Shown here in pieces: positions 7,345 to 15,516 of a DNA stretch of 64,000 nt. The notes under the pieces were generated by a model. It did no database searches, was not told the DNA's origin, and saw only the letters and a program-made list of their open reading frames with translations. Numbering within the stretch: the stretch's first letter is position 1; every line of letters begins with the position of its first letter. Where the stretch lies: assembly GCA_038040285.1 (NCBI GenBank), contig JBBPIN010000001.1, positions 94,227-158,226 on the forward strand. Reading direction: 5' to 3'. Both the position numbers and the translations under genes were made by a program. The DNA is from Mayfieldus sp038040285. GTDB taxonomy: Bacteria > Actinomycetota > Thermoleophilia > Solirubrobacterales > 70-9.

Positions 7345-7785
7345 CGCGTACCAGAAGGTCACGAACATCAGCGCGGCGAAGGCCGTGCAAGCGACCGTCA
7401 CCACCGTGTTGAAGAGGAAATCGGTGATCAGCAGCACGACGCCGGACATCGCCAGGGCGAGGAAGCCGAGCCCGACGATCGCCAGTCGGTTGGCCAGTAA
7501 CACCAGGTGGGCCTTCTGCTGTTTGCGGAAGGTGATCCTGTGGTACGCGGTCGGCGCGATCAGCAGCACCGCCGCGATAGTCGTGATCAGCAACGTCGCC
7601 AGGTAGATCCGCTCCTGGGCCGTGGTGAGCAACGCGAAGCGCTGGTTGAACGGGATCGTGAGCAGGAAGGCGAACAGGACCTGCACTCCCGGCAGCGCCA
7701 CCCGCAGCTCCTGCAGCAACTCGCTCAGGTTGCGGTCAAGCCGCTGGATCTCGCTCTCGTCCCGGCCGGAGCCCGGATCACCCAT
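7279..7785 (-). CDS. DUF6328-family four-helix membrane protein
   Basis: 168 residues with a cytoplasmic N-terminus containing ELLQELRVALPGVQVLFAFL, the conserved opening of DUF6328 proteins, and four membrane helices (FAFLLTIPF, LATLLITTIAAVLLIAP, LAIVGLGFLALAMSGVVLLI, VACTAFAALMFVTFWYALP). The acidic C-terminus is DDERRFGFDDD. ATG 7785 is preferred; TTG 7794 is possible. Function is unknown in the family. Confidence 0.8.
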   Translation of the reverse strand: MGDPGSGRDESEIQRLDRNLSELLQELRVALPGVQVLFAFLLTIPFNQRFALLTTAQERIYLATLLITTIAAVLLIAPTAYHRITFRKQQKAHLVLLANRLAIVGLGFLALAMSGVVLLITDFLFNTVVTVACTAFAALMFVTFWYALPLLRRVSLEDDERRFGFDDD

Positions 7786-7854
7786 CTGCGGCAACGATAG
7801 CCCGCTTCACAACTCATAAACCTGAATTGGCGCCAGCACGCCTACGGTGAGCCC

Positions 7855-8139
7855 ATGACAGAGACGAAAGTGCATCTGGAGGACGTCACCAGAGCAGCAC
7901 GTCAGGGGCTTGCGGTTGCCCTGACCGCGTCGCTGTTGGCGCTGGCCGCGATGCTGATTGCCGGGATCTCGCTGGCGATCGCACTGCCCGGCGCCGTGAC
8001 GCTGCTGATTCTGGGCTCCGCCAGCGGAGGCTTCGGGCTGGTCGCTCGAGTCGTCTTGCGGGGATCTCGTCCAAACCGCCGTCCCGCCACCGTCAGCGGC
8101 CGCTCCGTCGCGCCGCTGCGGGTGCCGCAAACACGCTAG
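7855..8139 (+). CDS. Small two-helix membrane protein, unknown
   Basis: 94 residues: a short amphipathic start, two adjacent hydrophobic helices (VALTASLLALAAMLIAGISL and AIALPGAVTLLILGSASGGF), then a basic Pro-rich tail. It is divergent from the DUF6328 gene with 69 bases between starts. I recognise no family. Confidence 0.55.
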   Translation: MTETKVHLEDVTRAARQGLAVALTASLLALAAMLIAGISLAIALPGAVTLLILGSASGGFGLVARVVLRGSRPNRRPATVSGRSVAPLRVPQTR

Positions 8140-8185
8140 GAGCGGGACTGGTGACTCGGCCGGGGCCATGATCTAGGCTCCGGCC

Positions 8186-9961
8186 ATGAGCTTTGCTTCC
8201 CGGCGCGCTGTCGCCACCGCCGCCGTGATCGCGCTGGGAGCTTCGGCCCCCGTTTCCTCGCAGGCCGCTGGGGCGCCGGCACCCGCGCGGCACGGTCTGG
8301 TCCCGGGTCGGGTGATCGTCAGATTCGCGCCCCGATTCGGCAGGGCGGCGGAGCGCGCGACCGCCAGTACCCTCGATAGCCGCCTCGAGCGCCGCCTTCC
8401 GGTGCCGGGCCTGGGCCTGCTCGCGACTCCGCGGGGCGAGAGCCCTCGCCGCGTCGCGCGTCGCGCGTCGCGGATCCCAGGTGTGCTCTACGCGGAGCCC
8501 GACCAGTACGTCGACTACCGGGCGATCCCCAACGATCCGCTGTTCGGTCAGCAGTGGGCGCTGCGAAACACCGGCCAGAGCCTGCTCGCCACCAAGGGCA
8601 AGCCGGGGGCCGACATCGACGCGACGCCGGCCTGGGACCTGGACGTCGGCTCGCCCTCGGTGATCGTCGCCGACGTCGACACCGGAGCCGACCTCAGCCA
8701 TCCCGACCTTGCGGCGAACATCTGGGTCAACCCCGGTGAGATCCCCGGCAACCACATCGACGACGATGGCAACGGGCTCACCGACGACGTCAACGGCTGG
8801 GACTGGGCGGACTCCGACAGCGTGCCGGATGACAGCCGCAGCTTCGACCAGGGTCACGGCACCGAGGTCGCGAGCATCATCGGCGCGGTTGGGAACAACG
8901 GCATCGGGATGACCGGCGTGGACTGGCGGGTGAGCCTGATGCCGCTGCGCGCCGCGACCCTTTCGGACACGATCTCGGCCTTCGTGTACGCACGCGAGGA
9001 GGGGGCGCGGGTGATCAACTTCAGCGCCGGCTTTCCGTTCTACTCGCAGGCGCTCAAGGACACGATCGACAACATCGGCACGGTGCTGGTCGTCAACGCC
9101 GCCGACAACGGCGGCTTCGACGGCCACGGCGACAACAGCGACCGTGCTGCCGACTTTCCCTGCAAGTTCAATTCCGCGAACCTGATCTGCGCAGCAGCGT
9201 CCAACCAGCACGACAAGCTGACCACGTTCACCAACTTCGGGCCCAGCTCGGTGGACCTGGCGGCGCCTGGTGAGAACGTGCTTGGGGCCTACCCCCCGCA
9301 CGCGATCTCATACGACCTCAACGAGTTTTTCGATGAGCCGCTCGCTGACCGCTTCCGGTCCGGCGGCAGGCACGATCAATGGGGTCTGACCAGCAAGCTC
9401 GGCGGCTCGCTCACCGACTCTCCGAAGGGCGACTACCGCAACAACACAAATTCGTTCATCGCCGCGCGGCCGATCGACCTACGCCAGCGAGAGGCCTGCG
9501 AGGTCGACTTCTTCCTCCTGCATCGGCTCGAGGAGGGCCCGGACCGCTTGATTGTCCAGGCCACGAAGGGGCACGGCCGCTGGCGCCGTCTCGGCAGCTT
9601 CACCGGGGTGGGCACTGGCGACTTTCACTTCCTGCGGCTGCCCGGGGGATTCGACGGCGCCCGCCATGCTCGGGTCCGCTTCCTGCTGCACACCAACGCG
9701 ACCGCTCGCCTCGATGGCGTCTACATCGACGACCTCCAGGTCACCTGCAAGACCACGGCCCCCACCTACGCGTTCGCCGACGGCACCTCGTTCGCATCGC
9801 CGCAGGTGGCGGGGGCGGCGGGCCTGATCTTCGCCAACCTCCCCGCCATCACTGTGGCTGAAGTGAAGGCGAAACTGCTCGGCAGCGTCGATCACCTGCC
9901 GTCGATGGCCCACAAGCTGGTCAGCGGCGGGCGGCTGGACGTGACCGCGTCCCTGCGCTAG
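8186..9961 (+). CDS. Secreted subtilisin-like serine protease (S8) with an inserted domain
   Basis: Signal peptide (1-28), an inhibitor-like propeptide (VPGRVIVRFAPRFG...GVLYAEPDQYVDY), then the S8 catalytic domain. Catalytic Asp165 is in VDTGADLSHPDL, His224 in GHGTEVASII and Ser535 in DGTSFASPQVAG. About 150 residues (roughly 372-525) separate DLAAPGENVLGAYP from the Ser motif, which are normally almost adjacent. The insert is rich in Trp/Phe/Arg and looks like a beta-sandwich with a CEVDFFLL...VYIDDLQVTC cysteine frame. The enzyme should be exported and self-processed. Confidence 0.92.
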   Translation: MSFASRRAVATAAVIALGASAPVSSQAAGAPAPARHGLVPGRVIVRFAPRFGRAAERATASTLDSRLERRLPVPGLGLLATPRGESPRRVARRASRIPGVLYAEPDQYVDYRAIPNDPLFGQQWALRNTGQSLLATKGKPGADIDATPAWDLDVGSPSVIVADVDTGADLSHPDLAANIWVNPGEIPGNHIDDDGNGLTDDVNGWDWADSDSVPDDSRSFDQGHGTEVASIIGAVGNNGIGMTGVDWRVSLMPLRAATLSDTISAFVYAREEGARVINFSAGFPFYSQALKDTIDNIGTVLVVNAADNGGFDGHGDNSDRAADFPCKFNSANLICAAASNQHDKLTTFTNFGPSSVDLAAPGENVLGAYPPHAISYDLNEFFDEPLADRFRSGGRHDQWGLTSKLGGSLTDSPKGDYRNNTNSFIAARPIDLRQREACEVDFFLLHRLEEGPDRLIVQATKGHGRWRRLGSFTGVGTGDFHFLRLPGGFDGARHARVRFLLHTNATARLDGVYIDDLQVTCKTTAPTYAFADGTSFASPQVAGAAGLIFANLPAITVAEVKAKLLGSVDHLPSMAHKLVSGGRLDVTASLR

Positions 9962-10048
9962 GCCCGGCGCGGTTTGCTATGCCTGCTCAGGCCTGATAGG
10001 GATTGCAGTTGTAAACAGTCTTTCTGGTGTTCCTTGAGGAGGGATCTC

Positions 10049-11359
10049 GTGAAGCGACCAAGCCTTTCAGTGGCAACGGTGGTTGCGGCGCTGGCGGTTT
10101 CCGCCGGCCTCGTGGCGTGCGGCGATGACAATGGAGGCGGCGGCGGAGGTGGGGGCACCGCCAAGCTCGACCTGACGATCGGCAACTCGGTGCCCTTGAC
10201 CGGCGACCTCGCCGACTTCGGCCCGCCGGGCGAGAAGGCGGCCAATATCGCGGTCGACCAGATCAACCAAGCGAACAAGAAGGCCGGCGTCAAGAACACG
10301 GTCACGTTGGTCACCGAGGACAACGAGACCAATCCACAGGCGGCCGTGCAGGTGGCCCGCAAGATGGTCGACGCCGATGGCGCCAGCTGCATCGCCGGCG
10401 CCTGGGCCTCGGCGGACTCGATCCCGACGGCTCGCTCGGTGAGCATCCGCGAGGGCGTGCTTCAGATCTCGCCCGCGTCGACCAGCATCGATCTCACTTC
10501 GTTGGAGGACGACGGGCTGCTGAACCGCGTTCCCCCAGCCGACAACCTCCAAGGCCCCGCCCTTGTGCAGTTCATCGGACAATCGCTTGGCGGAGCCAAG
10601 GGCAAAACGCTGAACATCGGCGCTCGCAACGACTCCTACGGAGCCGGCTTCGCCGATGCCGTCGAAGAGGCGTGGACCCGGGAGGGTGGCGTGATCGGCC
10701 AACGAGTCGAATACGAGCCGACCCAGCCGTCCTACAACTCCGAGGCTCAGCAGATCACGTCGGGCAACCCCGACGCGATCGTGATCATCGACTTCCCCGA
10801 GACCTTCGTGAAGGTCGGGCCCGCTCTCGAGCGGACTGGGAACTGGGACACGAACACGACGTTCATCACCGACGGCCTCGCGAGCTCGACGCTGGTCTCC
10901 GAGAACGCGGAGCTGATGGAGGGGATCCAAGGCACCGCCCCGGGCACCCCTGAGCAGGGTGCCGCCTCGGAGGCGTTCGACAAGCTGTTCACGTCATCCC
11001 CGCCGAAGGACGTGGAGCGGTTCACATTCGACGGGCAGAACTTCGACGCCGTGATCCTCTGCTACCTGGCGGCCGTGGCCGCCGGATCAACGGACGGCAA
11101 GGACATGGCAGCGGAGCTGCGCGACGTCACCGGACCGCCCGGCAAGAAGTACACCTGGGAGCAGCTCCCGCAGGCCATCACGGCCCTCCAGAACGGTGAG
11201 GACATCGACTACATCGGCGCCGCCGGCGAGATCGACCTGGACGAGAACGGCGACGCCACGGTCGGCGTCTACGACCAGTTCCGGATCAAGGGGGGTGAGA
11301 TCACGCCGTTCGGCAAGCAGATCCCGCTTCCCTCGATTGAGGCAGTCACAGGAGGCTAG
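10049..11359 (+). CDS. livK: Branched-chain amino-acid ABC transporter, substrate-binding lipoprotein
   Basis: GTG start with GAGGAGGGA just upstream (10036-10044). Signal peptide with lipobox LVAC (Cys24), a Gly-rich linker, then a type-I periplasmic-binding fold: IGNSVPLTGDLADFGPPGEK, AAVQVARKMVDADGASCIAG, IQISPAST-like LQISPASTSI and NIGARNDSYGAGFADA. 436 residues, normal for LivK/LivJ. It should capture Leu/Ile/Val or a related ligand for the LivHMGF transporter encoded opposite, with which it shares a terminator. Confidence 0.9.
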   Translation: MKRPSLSVATVVAALAVSAGLVACGDDNGGGGGGGGTAKLDLTIGNSVPLTGDLADFGPPGEKAANIAVDQINQANKKAGVKNTVTLVTEDNETNPQAAVQVARKMVDADGASCIAGAWASADSIPTARSVSIREGVLQISPASTSIDLTSLEDDGLLNRVPPADNLQGPALVQFIGQSLGGAKGKTLNIGARNDSYGAGFADAVEEAWTREGGVIGQRVEYEPTQPSYNSEAQQITSGNPDAIVIIDFPETFVKVGPALERTGNWDTNTTFITDGLASSTLVSENAELMEGIQGTAPGTPEQGAASEAFDKLFTSSPPKDVERFTFDGQNFDAVILCYLAAVAAGSTDGKDMAAELRDVTGPPGKKYTWEQLPQAITALQNGEDIDYIGAAGEIDLDENGDATVGVYDQFRIKGGEITPFGKQIPLPSIEAVTGG

Positions 11360-11385
11360 GTCAAAGCCGAAAAGGGCAGTTGGAG

Positions 11386-11411
11386 GCGGCCGGGGCGAGC
11401 GCCCCGGCCGC
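11386..11411. terminator. Bidirectional terminator between livK and livF
   Basis: Perfect 11-bp stem GCGGCCGGGGC/GCCCCGGCCGC with loop GAGC, midway between the convergent stops. Confidence 0.75.
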
Positions 11412-11412
11412 T

Positions 11413-12195
11413 TCATGCTGAGGGCTTCGTTTCCTCTTCGGTCGCCTCTGCCTGCCCGACGCGATCGATGCGCCCTGTGCCCCCCAGGTACAGCTCGGCC
11501 ACCTTCGGATCCTCGAGCAGGTCGGTCCCCTTGCCCTCGAAGCGATCCTGGCCGAGGTCAAGCACGTAGCCGCGGTCCGACATGGTTAGGGCGCGGCGGG
11601 CGTTCTGCTCGACCATCACGATCGTCACCCCGGCCTCGTTGACCTCCTCGACCTTCTCGAAGACCGCGTCGACGAACGCGGGCGCCAGACCCGCCGAGGG
11701 CTCGTCGAGCAGCAGCACCTGCGGCTCGGGCATCAGCGCCCGCGCCATTGCGACCATCTGGCGCTCGCCGCCGCTCATCGTTCCGACCGTCTGACGCGTT
11801 CGCTCGCCGAGCCGAGGGAAGATCTCGTACATGCGGTCGATCTGATCGCGGGCCCCATCCTGGGTGATCGCCCCCATGCGAAGGTTCTCCTCCACGGTGA
11901 GGCTGGGGAAGACGTTGTCGAGCTGGGGCACGTAGCTCATGCCGCGCCGGGCGATCGCGTGGGGGCGCAGGCCGGTGATGTCCTCCCCACGCAGCTGCAC
12001 GAGGCCCCCGCGCGGATGCAGGAGGCCGAAGATCGTCTTGATCAGGGTCGACTTTCCGGCGCCGTTGGGCCCGATCACGGTGACGACCTCCCCCTCTCGA
12101 ACCTGGATCGAGACGCCGTTGAGGATGTCGACCTCGGGCAGGTAGCCGGCTACCAGCTCCTCGGTGTAGAGCAACGGCTTTCCGTTGGCGTTCAC
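11413..12195 (-). CDS. livF: Branched-chain amino-acid ABC transporter ATPase LivF
   Basis: 260 residues. Walker A GPNGAGKST, signature MSGGERQMVAMARAL, Walker B VLLLDEPSAGLAP and the LivF-typical opening (YLPEVDILNGVSIQV). It hydrolyses ATP at the cytoplasmic face as one half of the LivFG pair. Last gene of livHMGF; its ATG overlaps the livG stop by four bases. Confidence 0.95.
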   Translation of the reverse strand: MNANGKPLLYTEELVAGYLPEVDILNGVSIQVREGEVVTVIGPNGAGKSTLIKTIFGLLHPRGGLVQLRGEDITGLRPHAIARRGMSYVPQLDNVFPSLTVEENLRMGAITQDGARDQIDRMYEIFPRLGERTRQTVGTMSGGERQMVAMARALMPEPQVLLLDEPSAGLAPAFVDAVFEKVEEVNEAGVTIVMVEQNARRALTMSDRGYVLDLGQDRFEGKGTDLLEDPKVAELYLGGTGRIDRVGQAEATEEETKPSA

Positions 12196-13007
12196 CGCAT
12201 CGCCTCCGCCCCGCCGCCGTTCCCCGACGCCCCTCCCCCACCCAGGTAAGCGTCGATTACGCGCTGGTCGCTGCGCACCTCGTGTGGCTCCCCGTCGGCG
12301 ATCACCCTGCCCTCGGCCATCACGATCACGCGATCGGAGTGGTTCATGACCACCTCCATGTCGTGCTCGACGAACAGTAAGGTCACCCCCTCCTCGGAGC
12401 GCAGCCTCTGCATGTGATCGAGCAGGCGGCGCCCGAGGGTCGGGTTGATGCCGGCCATCGGCTCGTCCAGCATCAACAGCCGCGGACCCGCCATCAGCGC
12501 CCGAGCCAGCTCCAGCAGCTTGCGCTGACCGCCCGAGAGGGTGCCGGCGTACTGGTCAGCCAGCTCGTGCAGGTTGAAGACCTCCAGCAGCTGCATCGCC
12601 TGGCCGCGGATCTCCGCCTCGCGCCGGCGCCACGAGCCGGGCCGGAAGACGACGTTGGCGAGCAGCTCGCCCGGCTGGTCGGGGGCGGCCAGCATCATGT
12701 TGTCGATCACCGGCATTCGGGAAAGCGCCTTGGTGATCTGGAAAGTCCGCACCATTCCCAAGCGAGCGATCGCGTGTGGCGAGCGGCCGCCGATCGACTG
12801 GCCCGCGAATGAGATCTCGCCCCGGTCGCGCCGATAGAAACCGGTGAGCACGTTGAATAACGTCGTCTTGCCTGCGCCGTTGGGACCGATCAGCGCGGTG
12901 ATCGATCCCTCTCCCACGTCGAGTGTGGCCCCGTCCACGGCGCGAATCCCGCCGAAGCGTTTGACGACGCCCTCAGCCGCCAGGATGTTGCCGTTCTCAG
13001 TCGCCAA
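12192..13007 (-). CDS. livG: Branched-chain amino-acid ABC transporter ATPase LivG
   Basis: 271 residues. Walker A GPNGAGKTT, signature LSGGQRKLLELARAL, Walker B LLMLDEPMAGINP, and the extended insert between Q-loop and signature seen in LivG. Partner ATPase of LivF. Overlaps livM by 11 bases. Confidence 0.95.
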   Translation of the reverse strand: MATENGNILAAEGVVKRFGGIRAVDGATLDVGEGSITALIGPNGAGKTTLFNVLTGFYRRDRGEISFAGQSIGGRSPHAIARLGMVRTFQITKALSRMPVIDNMMLAAPDQPGELLANVVFRPGSWRRREAEIRGQAMQLLEVFNLHELADQYAGTLSGGQRKLLELARALMAGPRLLMLDEPMAGINPTLGRRLLDHMQRLRSEEGVTLLFVEHDMEVVMNHSDRVIVMAEGRVIADGEPHEVRSDQRVIDAYLGGGGASGNGGGAEAMR

Positions 13008-13989
13008 GGACCATCTCCTCGCGTTTCCCGAACGCCCCTTGCGGGCGGTACGCCATCAGCAGGATCAGTACGAGCCCCACGATCGCGAAGCGCAATGCCG
13101 CGATTCGGGTGTTGTCGATCGGAAGGTCGAGGAATCGAGTCAGCTCGAGCAGGGTCCAGAGGGTGACCGACCCCACGATCAGGCCCCAGTAGCTGGCCAG
13201 GCCGCCCAGCACGAGCACCGCATAGCCAAAGAAGGTGACCAGGGGCTCGAACTCGGTCGGCGAGACCGCGGCGATGTTGAGCGCCAGGAACCAGCCGGCG
13301 ATCGCCGCGATCGCGGCGGAGATCGCCAGCGACTGGAGCTTGTAGGCAAACGTGTTCTTGCCCAGGGCCCGTGCCGCGTCCTCGTCCTCGCGAATCGCCC
13401 GCAGCACCCTCCCCCACGGGGTGTAGGTGATGCTGCGCAGCGCGAGGGTGAGGAGGATCACGGTGGCCCACACCACTAGAAAGAGGGGGAAGAGGGTCTC
13501 GGGGTCCGACCAGCCAAGCGACGACAGCCAGCCCTCGATCGTGTCGGAGATGTCGAGCCAGGTGTCATCGAAGCATTTCGATCCGTCGTCACTGCAGGAG
13601 AACCCGAGGTTGCCACCGGTGAGGTCGCGGGCATTGAGCGCCACCAGCCGCACGACCTCGGCCATCGCGATTGTCGCGATCGCGAAGTAGTCCTCGCGCA
13701 ACCGCAGCGACGGCAGGCCGACCAAGAGGCCAAAGGCGATGGTGATCAGGATCGAGACGGGCAGCGACAGATAGAAGGAGAACCCGGCACTCACTGTCAG
13801 GATCGCCATCGAGTAGGCCCCGATCGCCATGAACCCGGCCTGGCCGAAGTTGACGATGCCGGTGAAGCCGACGTTCAGCTGCAGTCCCAGCGCGACCAGG
13901 GTGTAGACGCCGGCGATCACCCCGACGCTGGTCCAGAACCCGACGTCGGTGAGTGCCTCGAGGGTAACGGCGAGCGGGAGCTCGGTCAT
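12997..13989 (-). CDS. livM: Branched-chain amino-acid ABC transporter permease LivM
   Basis: 330 residues, about eight to ten membrane helices, with the permease signature NVGFTGIVNFGQAGFMAIGAY near the N-terminus and ALGKNTFAYKLQSLAISAAI in the coupling loop that contacts the ATPases. ATG 13989 is chosen because it overlaps the livH stop by four bases; an upstream open frame to 14100 lies inside livH. Confidence 0.93.
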   Translation of the reverse strand: MTELPLAVTLEALTDVGFWTSVGVIAGVYTLVALGLQLNVGFTGIVNFGQAGFMAIGAYSMAILTVSAGFSFYLSLPVSILITIAFGLLVGLPSLRLREDYFAIATIAMAEVVRLVALNARDLTGGNLGFSCSDDGSKCFDDTWLDISDTIEGWLSSLGWSDPETLFPLFLVVWATVILLTLALRSITYTPWGRVLRAIREDEDAARALGKNTFAYKLQSLAISAAIAAIAGWFLALNIAAVSPTEFEPLVTFFGYAVLVLGGLASYWGLIVGSVTLWTLLELTRFLDLPIDNTRIAALRFAIVGLVLILLMAYRPQGAFGKREEMVLGD

Positions 13990-14996
13990 AACGCCTTCGC
14001 CTTTCCGAAGATCCCCTGCGGGCGCACCACCAAAGCGAGCACCAACACCACAAATCCGACCGCAACCTTCCAGCGAGCTTCGATGAACAGGGTCGACCAT
14101 TCGATCACCAGCCCCAGCACCACTCCGGCGGCCAGCGCGCCGAAGGCATCACCGATCCCACCCAGCACCACTGCGGCGAAGATCGGCAACAGCAGCTCGA
14201 AGCCCAGCTCGGGCTTGATGTTGGTGGTGGCAGCGGCGAGCACCCCCGCCAACCCAGCCAATGCCCCGGCGAAGATCCAGGTGTACATGATCACCCGACG
14301 GGTGTCGATGCCCGCCGTCTCCGCGAGCTCGAGGTCGTCGGAGACCGCGCGCATCTGCTTTCCGAGCAGCGAGAAACGCAGCAGCAGCCCCACGGCGGTC
14401 AATACCGCGAAACCGACCAGCACGACCATCAACTCCGTGCGGCCGATCCGCAGGCCAAGGAACTCGACCGTCGCGACAACGTCGACGTCGAGCTCACGGA
14501 CCGATGTGCTCCAGATGTACTGGATGACAGCCCGGATCAGGAAAGCGAGCCCGATCGACATCAGCAGCAGCTGCAGCAACCCGGCCCCGCGACGGCGCAT
14601 CGGCCCCCACATGACTAGCTCGAAGAAAACACCGAGGACGGCCGTCGACGCCATCGCGAAGAAGATCGCCGCGACCAGGGGCATGCCCCAGGTGACGTTG
14701 ACCAGGTACGCCATATAGGCGCCAAAGGTCAAGAAGTCGCCGTGGGCGAAATTGACGAGCTTGAGGATCCCGTAGACGAGGGTCAACCCGACTGCGCCAA
14801 GCGCGTAAACCGAGCCCAGGGTGAGCCCATTGAGGCCGGTCTGCGCGACGTCGTGCAGGCCCTGGGAGATGATCATCACGACTACGACCGCCGCGAGGAT
14901 CGCCAGCGCGGCCAGTCCCGGTCGCCGACGGCCAAGATCGGCCAGCCGCTCCGCGGGCGTGCGTTCAGCAGTGGCTGTAAGGTCGGCCGCCTCCAT
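13986..14996 (-). CDS. livH: Branched-chain amino-acid ABC transporter permease LivH
   Basis: 336 residues, multi-spanning. The LivH signature GLTLGSVYALGAVGLTLVYG with KLVNFAHGDFLTFGAY lies near residues 56-95. First gene of the leftward livHMGF operon. The N-terminus has a charged extension (TAERTPAERLADLGRRRPG) before the first helix. It pairs with LivM to form the channel. Confidence 0.93.
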   Translation of the reverse strand: MEAADLTATAERTPAERLADLGRRRPGLAALAILAAVVVVMIISQGLHDVAQTGLNGLTLGSVYALGAVGLTLVYGILKLVNFAHGDFLTFGAYMAYLVNVTWGMPLVAAIFFAMASTAVLGVFFELVMWGPMRRRGAGLLQLLLMSIGLAFLIRAVIQYIWSTSVRELDVDVVATVEFLGLRIGRTELMVVLVGFAVLTAVGLLLRFSLLGKQMRAVSDDLELAETAGIDTRRVIMYTWIFAGALAGLAGVLAAATTNIKPELGFELLLPIFAAVVLGGIGDAFGALAAGVVLGLVIEWSTLFIEARWKVAVGFVVLVLALVVRPQGIFGKAKAL

Positions 14997-15059
14997 CCTG
15001 GCGAGCCTATTCCACGGAAGCGCAGGGCGCAGACAACTGTTCCTGCAAATGGCCTGCGC

Positions 15060-15200
15060 TCAGGCGGCAGCCTTGGTGCGGCCGGTGAGCTTCTGTGCTT
15101 GTTTTTCGAGGATCTCGAGCATCGCCTCGGTGGCCGGCGAGCACAGATCCGAAGCGAGCGTGATCGCCCAGATCCGCCGCACCGGCGCCTCCGGGGGCCG
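15060..15200 (-). pseudogene. 3' fragment of a regulator-like gene (LysR-type?)
   Basis: In the leftward frame VRRIWAITLASDLCSPATEA followed by MLEILEKQAQKL and a stop at 15060 shows normal codon usage (mostly G/C third bases) and resembles the C-terminal end of LysR-type effector domains. Upstream of about 15200 the frame turns to Arg/Ala low complexity with no gene-like 5' part. Remnant status is inferred. Confidence 0.35.
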
Positions 15201-15370
15201 CGTCGCTGGTCGAGATGCTCGAGCTGCGCGCCGCTCAGCTTCATGCCGAGCCGCCGCGCCGCGGGCTGCGCGCCTGGCTGTCGCGGGTGCTGCGGACCGG
15301 GGATCGGGGGCGGCCCACCACTGCACCGGCGACCCCCGGCAACGCCCGCATGCTGATCCAACGGGACTGA
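15193..15370 (+). pseudogene. 3' fragment of an unrecognised gene
   Basis: Rightward frame ASLVEMLELRAAQLHAEPPR...GLRAWLSRVLRTGD ends with NARMLIQRD and TGA at 15368-15370. G/C third-base preference is strong, but no start or upstream part exists; it abuts the leftward fragment ending at 15060. The two look like 3' ends brought together by a deletion. Confidence 0.3.
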
Positions 15371-15400
15371 GTCGGGCCTGCTGCTTACACTCGCCGCGGT

Positions 15401-15516
15401 ATGGCAGTCCCCGCCGCCGCTCGGCGCCCCGCGTTCCGCGTCTCAGCCCTGCTGGCGCTGATCGCGGGGCTGCTGCTGTTCATCGGCGCAACGCGCACCG
15501 ATGACTACTTCTCCTG
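15401..15516 (+). pseudogene. Integral membrane protein, 5' fragment cut by the integrative element
   Basis: ATG 15401 gives a basic start, a first membrane helix (VSALLALIAGLLLFIGA) and TRTDDYFS, after which native coding stops at the element junction. The 3' part lies at 23552-24273. Joining at the shared ACTTCTCCTG restores TRTDDYFSWTIDPPQTASF in one frame. In the integrated state this frame continues into element DNA to a stop at 15787. Confidence 0.8.

Noticed and set aside
13990..14100. Upstream extension of livM
   Set aside because: Lies within livH; the ATG at 13989 has the expected four-base overlap.
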